DNA from: Schistocerca nitens
Lineage: Eukaryota; Arthropoda; Insecta; Orthoptera; Acrididae
Assembly: GCF_023898315.1 (NCBI RefSeq)
Contig: NC_064622.1
Span: 77,262,387-77,326,386, forward strand
Reading direction: 5' to 3'
Length of the DNA: 64,000 bases
Translations under genes and position numbers: made by a program
The notes under the pieces: model-generated
Seen by the model: only the letters and a program-made list of their open reading frames with translations
Databases searched by the model: none
Told to the model about the DNA's origin: nothing
Shown: in pieces, positions 23,421 to 34,284 of the stretch
Layout: every line of letters begins with the position of its first letter
Numbering within the stretch: the stretch's first letter is position 1

Positions 23421-24124
23421 GAAATACCGGCGAGAGCTCTCAGTTGGTCTCCATCAGTCTAGGCCTTCTGACCTGGCAGATCCCTTCCTGTAACTCAATG
23501 CTTAATAAAAGTTACACAACGAATCTGACCACCGCAGCTAATAGTAAATGGCAATGGTAAAAGGATTACATGCGCTAGTATTCCCATTATTTACTGTTAA
23601 CTGTCTTCATGAAACGGATTTACTAATTACAAATCAAAGCCTTGGAACAGATAAGTTCCAATATTTATTACAATTGTTAGTGTGCACAAATTTATAAACG
23701 GCATTATAAGATTTCTAACGGAGCACACAACAAAAGCATAGAAATGAGTCATGAAACTAAACTGTAACAAGGAATGACACGGTTTGCAAAGATAATTCGA
23801 CTGGGAAATGGGGCTCTTGCAAATCATACATATTAGTACCGTACACCAAACCGTGATATTAAACCAGTGGCTGCATAGTCGTGCTGGGAGAGAACATGAG
23901 CTTACATGCAACTTGTACCTGTCTTCTTTCTCATGAAAAGCCAGCATGAAGGCACTAAAATATTAACTAATATTTAACTCTGTTCCGCCATAGCCAGCCG
24001 ATACCGCTAGATTTTCTCACCAGCTTGCGCATGTGGATGTGCAAATTAATTGCGTCAGATTGACGTCTTACACCAGTCTGCTTTGCAAGTAAACTCTGCC
24101 TCTCTACTTGAAAGTTTGCCATCC
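23421..24124. other. no gene seen
   Basis: The 106-codon minus-strand frame at 23627-23947 is cysteine- and serine-rich without a domain I recognise. Coding status is doubtful. Confidence 0.35.
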
Positions 24125-24139
24125 AGTCGTCATCTAATG

Positions 24140-24294
24140 GCTCAAATGGCCCTAAGCACTTAGAACTACTTAAACCTAACTAACCCTAGCACATCATACA
24201 CATCCATGGCCAAGATAGGATCCGAACCTGCGACCGTAGCAGCCGCGTGGTTCCGGACTGAAGCGCCTAGAACCGCTCTGCCACAGCGGCCGGC
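24140..24294 (-). mobile_element. Leu-tRNA-like SINE, partly deleted
   Basis: Lacks about 45 bases of the 3' half but keeps the B box and the head ending GGCCGGC-type. Flanks AGTCGTCATCTAATG (24125-24139) and AATCGCCATCTAATG (24296-24310) match at 13 of 15 positions. Confidence 0.85.
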
Positions 24295-24317
24295 GAATCG
24301 CCATCTAATGTCAGAGT

Positions 24318-24604
24318 TAACGTAAGGATGGGAAAAACCGACCGGTTAAAACTGATACTGGTATTTTGGTTCTGAGCCACCGGTATTTTTTGGTATTTGT
24401 TTGGTCTCGGTTGTAATAGGTTTTTTTTTCACTCTTCGCTAATAACCGGATACAAAACCGATGTATCAATTTGCCATAGTAGCAGCGCTATAATTTTTGG
24501 TTTTCAAATAAACCTTTTTTTTACGATCGAGTAATGTTTATGCATAAAGTTTCCATTGCTTTCAAACGTTAAGTTATTACAGGAAATAGAAAAATCCATC
24601 AGTG
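24318..24604 (+). repeat. dispersed repeat, homologous to 14212-14550
   Basis: Carries ACCGACCGGTTAAAACTGAT, TTTGTTTGGTCTCGGTTG and ACCGATGTATCAATTTGCCA in the same order as the 14.2-kb copy. It runs directly into the foldback that follows. Confidence 0.5.
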
Positions 24605-25625
24605 GTAGTTTAGTAACAGATGGTAATGTACCAGAATGCTGCTATAATTGTTACTTGCTAGATGTTTTAGATTATCAATAGGCCTATTTCGGCATTATCT
24701 CCTTCATCAGCCTATCTGCAACTCAACACGCTTTGTTTTTAACAAAGCGTATTGGATAACATTATAATTAATAACAATCTTGTTTTACTGCGTGCTAGTA
24801 CTTACTTCCGCATTGCATCGTGACACTGTCGTTGAGTTATAATCTTACTGTTGCAAAGGTTGTTTCCAACTGCAGCGAAGTTTTCAGATAGTTATCGTAA
24901 TCTGTATTAATTGCTGTTGTTCGCAGATGTATGCTAGGTCGTTTACCGCTTGTATACACTATTGTGGTTTTGGCAGCTACTATTGACAGTTAATCCAGCG
25001 ATGCTGTATGGTTATAATTTGTTTATTCATTTCTAATATTATCTGCGGTGTGGTATTATAATCTTTGTTACGTCTGTGTCGTGTGTATATATTATTGAAA
25101 TCATACAGCTTGATTCGGGTTAGTCATAGTAAAACAAAAACACAGATACATACGCACTACAAAAACATATCAAAGATTATAATACCACGCCACAGATAAT
25201 TAGAAATGAACAAATAAATTGTAGCATACAGCATCGCTGAATTAGCTATCAATCGTAGGTGTCAAAACCACAACAGTATATAAAAGCGATAAACTACCTA
25301 GCTTACGTCTACGAACAACAGAAATTAATAGAGATTAAGATACCTATTTAAAGACTTGGCTGCAGCTGGAAACGACATATGCAACAGTAAGGTTATAACA
25401 CAACGACAGCGTCACGATGCAATACGGAAGTAAGTACTGTACTAGCACATAGTAAACCACAATCGGTATTCGTTATAATGTAACAACTTTTAACAAGACG
25501 TATTTGGTAGCAGGTAGCCGAAAATGGCGGTAATGCCGAAACAGGCTTCTTACTTAAGTAAAACATGTAGCAATTAACAATTATAGCTGTGATCTTGTAC
25601 ATTACCGTCTTTTATTTTACTATGC
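24605..25625. mobile_element. large foldback element, about 460-bp arms
   Basis: Left arm about 24605-25080 and right arm about 25160-25625 are reverse complements with scattered differences, around a spacer of about 80 bases. Matched landmarks: GATGGTAATGTAC / GTACATTACCGTC, CTTACTTCCGCATTGCATCG / CGATGCAATACGGAAGTAAG, and GGTATTATAATCTTTG / CAAAGATTATAATACC. Each arm has a motif like the hammerhead core: CTGATGA (minus strand, 24704-24710) with GAAA (24687-24690), and a degraded version at 25518-25541 on the plus strand. No protein is encoded. Confidence 0.82.
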
Positions 25626-26039
25626 CATTACAAGGCATCTACCAGGCTGCGGGCCCAAGAGAAAATAAATATTTTAATAACACCACCAACAGTTAGAAAC
25701 CAGCAACATACACGTGAGATGAGAGTCACTACGGCACTGCTGAGGCAGTAATGTGGTTGCTGCCGTGTGGCGGTGCCTGTTAGACGGTACGCAAGTACTT
25801 GCAGTGTGTAACACTTGCCCCCACCACGTGTAGAAGGCAGTTTCTCGCTGTCGTCCTCAGACTTCCGTTGCTGTATTGCGGAATGGCACCATCTGAAGTG
25901 TGGTAGGAATCAAGTACAGTGCTCCAATAATCAGTTAGAAACGGGAGGATGCTCTACAAACATGCTGCGACATGGTACAAGGAAAAAACTTCCACATTAT
26001 TCCTTGGAAGAGAAGGAAAATTTCAGTGATATACCCATA
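25626..26039. other. no gene seen
   Basis: Unassigned sequence up to the left junction of RTE-2. The 80-codon frame at 25815-26057 has no recognisable domain. Confidence 0.4.
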
Positions 26040-27078
26040 CTCTCTTTCAAATTCTGAAGGTGGCAGGGGTAAAATACAGGGAGCTAAAGGCTATTTACAG
26101 TTTGTACAGAAAGCAGATGGCAGTAATAAGAGTCGAGGGACATGAAAGGGAAGCAGTGGTTCGGAAGGGAGTGAGACAGGTTAGTAGCCTCTCCCCGATG
26201 TTATTCAATCCGTATATTGAGCAAGCAGTAAAGGAAACAAAAGAAAAGTTCGGAGTAGGTATTAAAATCCACGGAAAAGAAATAAAAACTTTGAGGTCTG
26301 CCGATGACATTGTAATTCTGTCAGAGACAGCAAAGGACTTGGAAGAGCAGTTGAACGGAATGGACAGTGTCTTGAAAGGAGGATATAAGGTGAACATCAA
26401 CAAAAACAAAACGAGGATAATGGAATGTAGTCGAATTAAATCGGGCGATGCTGAGGGAATGAGATTAGGAAATGAGACACTTAAAGAAGTAAAGGAGTTT
26501 TGCTATTTAGGGAGTAAAATAACTGATGATGGTCGAAGTAGAGAGGATATAAAATGTAGACTGGCAATGGCAAGGAAAGCGTTTCTGAAGAAGAGAAATT
26601 TGTTAACATCGAGTATTGATTTAAGTGTCAGGAAGTCGTTTCCTAAAGTATTTGTATGGCGTGTAGCCATGTATGGAAGTGAAACATGGACGATAAATAG
26701 TTTGGACAAGAAGGGAATGGAAGCTTTCGAAATGTGATGCTACAGAAGAATGCTGAAGATTAGATGGGTAGATCACATAACTAATGAGGAGGTATTGAAT
26801 AGAATTGGGGAGAAGAGGAGTTTGTGGCACAACTTGACTAGAAGAAGGGATCGGTTGGTAGGACATGTTCTGAGGCATCAAGGGATCACCAGTTTAGTAC
26901 TGGAGGGCAGCGTGGAGGGTAAAAATCGTAGAGGGAGACCAAGAGATGAATACACTAAGCAGATTCAGAAGGATGTAGGCTGCAGTAGGTACTGGGAGAT
27001 GAAGAAGCTTGCACAGGATAGAGTAGCATGGAGAGCTGCATCAAACCAGTCTCAGGACTGAAGATCACAACAACAACA
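26040..27078 (+). mobile_element. 5'-truncated RTE-like LINE (RTE-2)
   Basis: Starts inside the reverse transcriptase just after the LEKAFDNVDW motif region and runs to the ACAACAACAAC tail. A 7-bp sequence ACCCATA at 26033-26039 and 27079-27085 is the probable TSD. Frame 26060-26737 keeps ADDIVILSE but has GVRQVSSLSP for GVRQGCSLSP. TGA at 26735-26737 replaces the TGG of EMWCYRRM. The frame then continues 26750-27061 to the family's normal stop. The CAG codon at the RTE-1 nonsense site is intact here. Confidence 0.9.
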
Positions 27079-27314
27079 ACCCATAACTTTATTGATGTGC
27101 TATGAAATAGGGATAAAGACTCCGAGCTCCCTCCAATCAAACCTCGGAAGGCCCAATGGTAACGACTGACTGCCGTGTCATTCTCAGACGATAGGCGATA
27201 GTCGATGCGGATATGTTGGAGCATGTTGCCGGCACACAGCTCTCTGGTGGTTGTTAGTTTCCGTGACCAGAGCCGCTGCTTCTCAATCAAGTGGCTTCTC
27301 AATTGGCCTCCCAA

Positions 27315-27566
27315 AGGCCGGCCGCTGTGGCCGAGTGGTTCTAAGCGCTTCGCCCGCATCTCGTGGTCGTGCGGTAGCGTTCTCGCTTCCCACGCCCGGG
27401 TTCCCGGGTTCGATTCCCGGCGAGGTCAGGGATTTTCTCTGCCTCGTGATGGCTGGGTGTTGTGTGCTGTTCTTAGGTTAGTTAGGTTTAAGTAGTTCTA
27501 AGTCTAGGGGACTGATGACCTCAGATGTTAAGTCCTATAGTGCTCAGAGCCATTTGAACCATTTGA
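27315..27566 (+). mobile_element. chimeric SINE with two tRNA-like A boxes
   Basis: The first 40 bases (GGCCGGCCGCTGTGGCCGAG onward) match the head of the main SINE family. Sequence then switches to a second head with A box GTGGTCGTGCGGTAGCG, B box GGGTTCGATTCCC and a GGGATTTTCTCTGCCTC segment, and returns to the main family body from TTAGGTTAGTTAGG. Flanks GCCTCCCAA (27306-27314) and GCCTCACAA (27567-27575) differ by one base and are the probable TSD, so the chimera moved as one unit. Confidence 0.82.
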
Positions 27567-27575
27567 GCCTCACAA

Positions 27576-27998
27576 GGGCTGAGTGCACCCCGATTGCGAA
27601 AAGCGCTCAGCAGAGCCGGACTGTCGCCCATCCAAGTGATATCCCAAACCCTACATGGTTTAACTTCAGTGATCTGACGGGAACTGGTGTTACCACTGCA
27701 GCAAAGTCGTTGGCTGGAATAATAACTGAACCTTTATTTTTGTGATAGCTTCAGGATGAAAGATTGACACCACCCAAACGTGATGATGCAGGGAAGTGAT
27801 CAGTTTCTGACCTTTCGCTCTCGCCGTCAACGCGATCATCTCATTCATCTATACTGGAGACACTGAGATTGATTTCTGCCACAATCTCAACCTCATATCA
27901 ATCGAGATCTTATATTCCCTGATCTTCATTAGAACTTATAAATTGTTGATTGGCGACTCCATTGAGTGTTCTGTGCACCACGACCAATTAGTGGATAG
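27576..27998. other. no gene seen
   Basis: Unassigned sequence before the 28-kb foldback. Confidence 0.4.
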
Positions 27999-28046
27999 AA
28001 TTGGAAGGAGAATCAGAATTGGTCGTATATTTTTGTTTTATTATCC

Positions 28047-28087
28047 GCAAAATCGATTTTCGGTCACTTAGTGACCATCTTCAGTGC
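28047..28087 (-). ncRNA. hammerhead-ribozyme-like motif, left arm
   Basis: Mirror copy of the motif at 28953-28993, read on the minus strand, with every stem and core base retained. See that entry for the fold. Confidence 0.5.
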
Positions 28088-28952
28088 TAGAAGTTAAAAA
28101 TTTCACATAACGATGAGAGAGTATAAAACAGAAAATCACAACTACGCCTGCTTATGAACATACCTGTAATATACAATTAAAATTGGTAGGCACTGGTATC
28201 AACAAGCTAAAAGCGATCACATAAACTGAGGCCGCTGTTTATATGCACCTGTTCAGCAGACCTCGGTGTGACAGGGCTTGGAACGCCCTCTATGTGACAT
28301 GTGTCACGTGAAGACTTAATATTACTGGTTTTGCAAGAAATTAACACAAAATAACTTGTGCATTTGTGAATCATGAAGTAATTCGAATTTAAAATGCACG
28401 TAAAAAACATAGCAGACGAAGGGGGAAGGAAACATCTAAAATACATTGGCGTACTGCTTTTAAAAAACCGACTTACAAAATATAAAACAGCTCGACAATA
28501 AGTTGTCAGGGTGCAGGACAAGTAAAAGAGAAAAAGACAAGGAAAAAGAATAATATATGAATAACATGAACTGAGGTATAACACAGGTTTTTAAAAAAAC
28601 ATAATACCCACCATCTGGCGTGGGAAGTTAGAGGTACAACGTTCGTGATTTACGTAAAATGGTACGTTAAGACTAAGGAGTCAAATATATAAAAAATAGT
28701 AATAGTACGAAAATGCCATTACGTAATAATTAAAATGCCGTGAAACACAATATTCATTACAATAAAGTTTGTAGGTGTGGATAAACAATTTTGTTATCAT
28801 ATTTAACCGGCATGACGATGTACCTGTGGTTTGTCCATTTGGACAAGCTAGCATTATTATAAAATTGGTTATACGCTTCCGCATAAGCACTGGGTCGGTT
28901 GTGATTTTCTGTTTTATACTCTCTGATCGTTATGTGAAATTTTTAACTTCTA

Positions 28953-28993
28953 GCACTGAAGATGGTCACTAAGTGACCGAAAATCGATTTTGC
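28953..28993 (+). ncRNA. hammerhead-ribozyme-like motif, right arm
   Basis: Proposed fold: stem I GCA (28953-28955) with TGC (28991-28993); core CTGAAGA (28956-28962, fitting CUGANGA); one extra T; stem II GGTCAC/GTGACC (28964-28969 / 28973-28978) closed by TAA; GAAA (28979-28982); stem III AATC/GATT (28982-28985 / 28986-28989) with no loop; cleavage-site residue T at 28990, so the triplet is UUU. The one departure from the classical core is the extra base before stem II. The loop-less stem III would require dimeric action, as proposed for the short-stem-III hammerheads of retroelements. Activity is untested. Confidence 0.5.
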
Positions 28994-29071
28994 GGATAAT
29001 AAAACAAAAATATACGACCCATGCTGATTCTCCTTCCAATTTTATAAATCTGTGTTCGATGTCTATCTTTA

Positions 29072-29228
29072 TAGCTAGAAATAGTAGCAACAGAAAACCA
29101 AAAATCAGTCATTTCAGAAACTGATTACTTTGAGCAGTTTTAACTGTCACGTTAAACTGGAGATGAAAAATATTTGTATAACTGGAAACCGGTAGTTTCA
29201 ACTATAACCGTCATACATAAGTTAAAGT
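29072..29228. repeat. dispersed repeat, homologous to 17421-17580
   Basis: Contains AGTTTTAACTGTCACGTTAA, GTATAACTGGAAACCGGTAG and ACTATAACCGTCAT, matched in order at 17.5 kb. Confidence 0.45.
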
Positions 29229-29233
29229 CCGTC

Positions 29234-29465
29234 GCCGGCCGTTGTGGCCAAGCGGTTCTAGGCGCTTCAGTCTGGAACCGCGCGACCGCTACGGACACGG
29301 GCACTTCTGAGGTCATCAGTCCCCTAGAACTTAGAACTACTTAAACCTAACTAACTTAAGGACATCACACACATCCATGCCCGAAGCAGGATTCGAACCT
29401 GCGACCGTAGCGGTCGCGCGGTTCCAGACTGTAGCGCCTAGAACCACTCGGCCACTGCGGCCGGC
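29234..29465. mobile_element. head-to-head SINE pair forming an inverted repeat
   Basis: 29234-29294 is the first 61 bases of the main SINE in plus orientation. It is joined to a minus-strand copy (29301-29465) that retains the body, B box and head. The two heads (29234-29294 and 29405-29465) are reverse complements, giving a 61-bp stem around a loop of about 110 bases. Either two insertions or a turned-around reverse transcription product could produce this. Confidence 0.85.
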
Positions 29466-31615
29466 CCCCCATGCAGAAAGCACTCTGCCAGCAGGGATAT
29501 ACTGGAAAATGACCATTTTGCACAGGAAATGAGCGTATTCGCCGGGATCACGTACAGTTCTTGACTTTCGAAATTTCTTGGAAAGAGTCTGCTGAGTCTG
29601 CCACAGCGACGCCAGAACTGTCCATTTCCAGAGCACCTGTCTTCGGTAGGCCAGGAGTGCCCTCGTCCACCAGTGGCGTCCTGCTTTTATGTTATCTCAA
29701 GAGCCCCCCTTGGGAATGACAAGGCGGGGTGTGCCGGATGCACCGCCTCACTGTTGGTTAGCGCTGGTTGCTCACAGCTTTCGTTTGCAACTGAATTTTA
29801 TACATACATGCACCAATTCCCAGTTACCAGACAGAAAGGAGATTAATAAAGATGGCTCGATCCAAACAGTCACCATCACTCTAACCATTTGAATAAAAAA
29901 TAAGGGACTGATCGACCTTCACATGGCCTTAATTGATAACAGATGTAATGTACCTATTAAAGAAAATGAAAAGTTTAAGGCTGAGAATAGTTTGATGCTT
30001 TTCAAGTTGGAATACAAACATTCCATCGTGTGTGGGTGAACAGGAATTCGACAGTAAGGGCAACCTGCCACACATTAAATCTGTCATAGTCAATCTGGTC
30101 CCTATCGCCAACTTTCAAGGTGGGTGGTTGGCGTTAGGGTTTTAAAAATATTTTCCTTAGCCATTTATAAAATTTTTCCATAAGGTATGAGAGATGGAAA
30201 GCCACTCCCTCACTTCATGAACATTGTCAGTCAGATTAATATTCATATTTTAGGTCTTGACCTCGGTATTCCCCAGTATTACATTTGGTACGTGTGGTTT
30301 ATGACTTCTTCGTGTGAGGAAACTGAGAGTGGAATGTTCTTATAACTGCATGTGTAACCTGTAGAGAACTTGTACCTGAGGGGCCATAATGGAGGTGACA
30401 CAGAACAGGAGGAGAGAGAAGGTTAGGGGCTGAGTGAAGCCACCAGGCTGTGTGAGTGATTCTAGGAAGCAGCACTCAGTGGACTGTAACTGCAGAGGGG
30501 CCTACAGCCGTAGCATTCTTCTCCTCCTGCTCAGGGACAGACAGGAGAACATCGGTCCCCAAAACATTTTACCTGGGCCTGGTGGCGGTCTGTCACGAAA
30601 GTGGGTGGAGAAAGCCATTAAGAGAGAAAGCTGTAAACAGAGCCTTTGTGCAAACGGTGGGAATGGCATAAAACTCCGTGCTTCTCTTTTCAGAAGCTGG
30701 GATGATACGGACAGAGCAGTTGGTGCACGTGTTTAGTGAGGCACGACTGTAACTCCCTGACTCAAAAAGTCGCCAGGTTCTTTTAGTGAGGAACGAAAAC
30801 ACATTTTTATCATGGGCACCACTGTGGCTCTTAACAGCCTTCTTTCAGAGACTAGAAATGATCAGGCTCGAAAGATTAGATATCTCCATAAATATGTACT
30901 GTGGCCCGTCTAGGTAGATGTCTTCTTGCCAATGCGAGGCCAAGCTTACCGTGAGAATGACGCCTCCCACGTCTAAAATCTCTTTTCAGACAAAAGAGAT
31001 TTGATGTCACTGATTGACTCCTATCAGGATATGCAATGTGAAGGCCTGCTCCCCCGGCGTGGGAACCCCAGTGTTGTGTCTGCATTGGCTAGAGGCCCAA
31101 CAGAAAAGTCAACAGGGGAATTCATTGAGTATAGGATAGTTTGATTGGTTTGTGGAATGTGGGCACTGTTTCGGTTTTGCTAATTCGGCTCCCACACCGA
31201 GGCTTGGTGGAAAGTGGTTGTGATTCTTTGCCTTCTTCGTGTTTTGGTCTTCCCCTGGTGGAGAACTTCAGGTCTTTCCCTAGTGGGTGAGACTTGTGAT
31301 CGGTATCTTGTAGTGGACTAAGAGCCAATGACATTTTCCAACTGTACCAACAGTGGAACTGCATATCATCTTAATGTATGATGTGTCACGAGGATGAACT
31401 TATTCGTCTTGAGTCCGCTGTCTGACATTTGGCAATTCCAGCATGCACCGTCGTGCCTGTGACTCAAATTGGTTTGGCCAGACCAGCGAATGCGTTCACC
31501 TCACACTGAAATCTGACAGGACTTCTGGGCTCCGATAGGGAAGTTTCCCGCGTTCTGATAATCAGACCGCCAGACTGCGTAGTTTATAAATCTTTATGGA
31601 CGCGTCAGAACATTA
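29466..31615. other. no gene seen
   Basis: 2.1 kb without a recognised repeat or conserved coding region. Frames at 30434-30736 and 31122-31364 are about 80-100 codons and have no domain I recognise. This is one of the longer stretches free of obvious elements. Confidence 0.4.
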
Positions 31616-31617
31616 TA

Positions 31618-32826
31618 CACTATGTGATCAAAAGTATCCGTACACATGGCTGAAAATGACTTACAAGTTCGTGGCGCCCTCCATCGGTAATACTGAATTT
31701 CAATATGGTGTTGGCCCATCCGTATTCTTGATGATAGCCTCCACTCTCGCTGGCATACGTTCAATAAGGTGCTGGAAGGTTTCTTGGGAAATGGCAGCCC
31801 ATTCTTCACCGAGTGCTGCACCGAGGAGAGGTATCGATGTTGGTCGGTGAGGCCTGGCACGGAGTCGGCGTTCCAAAATATCCCAAAGTTGTTCTATAGG
31901 ATTCAGGTCAGGACTCTGTGCAGGCCAGTCCAATACAGGGATGTTATTGTCGTATAACCACTCCGACACAGGCCGTCCGTTATGAACAGGTGCTCGATCG
32001 TGTTGAAAGATGCAACCGCCATCCCCGAATTGCTCTTCAACAGCGGGAAGCAAAAAGGTGCTTAAAACATCAATGTGCTGTGATAGTGCCACGCAAAACG
32101 ACGAGAGGTGCAGGCCTCCTCCTTGAAAAAGACGACCACACTAACAGCACCGCCTCCGAATTTTACTGTTGGCACTAAACACGCTGGCAGATGACGTTCA
32201 CCGAGCAATCGCCATACCCACATCCTGCCATCGGATCACAACATTGTGTACCGTGATTTTCCACTTCATACGACGTTTTCCCACTGTTCAATCCTCCAGT
32301 GTTTACGCTGCTTACACGAAGCGATGCGTCGTTTGGCATTTACCGGCGTGATGTATTGCTTATGAGCAGCCGCTCGACCATGACATCCAAGTTTTCTCAC
32401 CTTCTGGTTAACTGCGATAGTACTTGCAGTGGATCCTGATGCAGTTTAGAAATCCTATTACATATTACGATCCTCTTCAACTGTCGGCGGGCTCTGTCAG
32501 TCAACAGACGAGGTCGGCCTGTACGCTTATGTGTTGTACGTGTCCCTTCATGTTTCCACACCACTATCACATCGGAACAATGAACCTAGGGATGTTTAGG
32601 AGTGTGGAATTTCCGCGTACAGATGTATGACACAAGTGACACACAATCACTTGACCACGTTCGAAGTCCGTGAGTTCCGCGGAGCGCCCCATTCTGCTCT
32701 CTCACGACGTCTAATGATTATTGAGGCCGCTGATGTGGAGTACCTGGCAGTAGGTGGAAGCACACTGCAATTAATATGAAAAAAGTATGTTTTTGGGGGT
32801 GTCCGGGTACTTTTGATCGCATAGTG
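31618..32826 (-). mobile_element. Tc1-like transposon relic, DD34E type
   Basis: Ends CACTATGTGATCAAAAGTAT and, on the other strand, CACTATGCGATCAAAAGTAC, extending as inverted repeats of about 28 bp with few mismatches. TA precedes the left end (31616-31617); the right flank reads TG, probably a mutated TA. Confidence 0.88.
31700..32692 (-). pseudogene. DD34E transposase, degenerate
   Basis: The start at 32692 reads MGRSAELTDFERGQVI. The middle is broken by frameshifts and stops. The C-terminal frame (32092-31700) carries FQHDRAPVH (second D) and LDWPAQSPDLNPIEQLWDIL (E), with 34 residues between D and E, the classical Tc1 spacing. It resembles copies A-D in layout but is a distinct, much older family. 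Confidence 0.85.
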
Positions 32827-33344
32827 TGCATGGGGGCTTAATTAAATGAAAATAATTTTAATTTTTGGTAGCTGTATGTCCGATTACGCTATGTCTCGTA
32901 AACGGTTGGCCCTGACTAGTATTATTACGCTATCTGACTGCATAGAACAACAACAAAGAATGAAATGGAAATTTTCATTAACACAATTAATTAATTAAGT
33001 CCCCAGCAACTATAAAACCTACGAAACCAAAGCACAAGTGTAACTGTTCTGTGTGTGGAAGTATGACTCAACGTACGCATCTGGCACGGTTCTTCTTCAA
33101 CAACACAAGAAATTTTAAATATCATTTATACTGAATTAAATAAAGAAAATAGAAATACCATAATTACTCAAGAAAACCAGAATTACACTCTAATACAAGA
33201 ACACAATCCAGATGCTTTGTTGACTGAACCTGTAATGTCGCATTATTCAGGACATTGAAATAATGAGAAAGAAAAGAAAAGTAGTTTGTTACCTTAATTT
33301 ATATTGATGAAAAGCACTCTAGACATTACAATCTCTCCACACCG
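32827..33344. other. no gene seen
   Basis: AT-rich sequence to the right of the Tc1-like relic. Confidence 0.4.
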
Positions 33345-33510
33345 ACTCGCTACTATCACATCTCAACAAGAACTTTTCAGTATCACATCTCAGCAAGCAC
33401 TGCCTACTAGCTCATCTCAACAAACACTCCTCACTACGACATCTCAGCACTGACTACCACGAGCTCTCCCCAAGCACTGCCCACTACGACATCTCAATAA
33501 TCACTGCCAG
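33345..33510. repeat. degenerate minisatellite, unit about 30-35 bp
   Basis: Recurring CACATCTCA(A/G)CAAG(A/C)AC, ACTACGACATCTCA and AAGCACTGCCCACTACGACA blocks at roughly regular intervals, about five units. No coding frame follows the period. Confidence 0.65.
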
Positions 33511-34282
33511 TGGAGGCGGCGGAACAATACTCTCTAGCGCGATCTCTGGCGCTGTGGCTCAGTGTAGCCACCTTTCAAGTGTAGCTGCCGCAACGCATCG
33601 TTCCTCACCCCACAGCACGCCGTTTCCCGCTGCCCCCTGAATCAAGGTGACAGGTTGAAATACTGTTGCTGTTCTGTTAAATGACATTCACAGCTCCTTG
33701 GTCTCAGCTGAAAAATAGCGTATAGTGAACTTGGTCATAGTCAATTCCATTTGAAGAGAATTTGGTCTCATAGAGGATTCAGGTAAACAAAGTCAGATCG
33801 CGCTGTAAAAGGGATTAATTCAGCGGAGAATGTGTATAGTTTCCACCCCAATCTACGCTTTGCGAGGCAAACACTATCCCTTTTCTGGTTTGTGTTTGTC
33901 ATTTTTTGGTAAGATTTATCAGCTCGTTGTTGTTATTCAAGAATTAATAAAACTTTCCATTATTTTGTAAGTTTAAAACGCCACTGTTCTCATTCATACT
34001 CCCTTAATTATCCACCATGGTTGTTTATTATGGTGGAACATGGGAACACCAGCAGTTTAAGCTTAAATCTTATTAAATTACTTAATTTGATTATTAATTG
34101 AAAGTTGTGAGAGTGACCATAGACATAGGCAAGAAAAGTACCATAGATAAATTCACTAATTCATATATAGAAATTAAGAACGTAGCTCACGATTTGAAGG
34201 TTATTGAGAAGACAATACTTTTCTTTATTTACCATCACTCAGACATATATTTGTGATTAAAGCAAGCGACAGCTTGCAGGTA
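33511..34282. other. no gene seen
   Basis: Unassigned sequence, moderately AT-rich, with no long frame. Confidence 0.4.
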
Positions 34283-34284
34283 TA

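Larger units (their letters stand above)
27999..29041. mobile_element. foldback element with 144-bp arms carrying hammerhead-like motifs
   Basis: Left arm 27999-28142 and right arm 28898-29041 are the same length and nearly perfect reverse complements (for example CAAAATCGATTTTCGGTCAC against its complement at 28.98 kb). The loop of about 755 bases has no convincing gene; the minus-strand frame at 28207-28584 lacks domains. Each arm has a motif that can be folded as a complete hammerhead (separate entries). This may be a non-autonomous retroelement related to Penelope-like elements or retrozymes, but no reverse transcriptase is present, and the target-site duplication was not found. Confidence 0.8.

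Noticed and set aside
28207-28584. 125-codon frame in the loop of the 28-kb foldback
   Set aside because: Composition looks like random AT-rich translation, with no reverse transcriptase or GIY-YIG motif.
29466-31615. Host gene in the repeat-poor 2-kb stretch
   Set aside because: Frames of 80-100 codons lack domains, splice support and codon bias.
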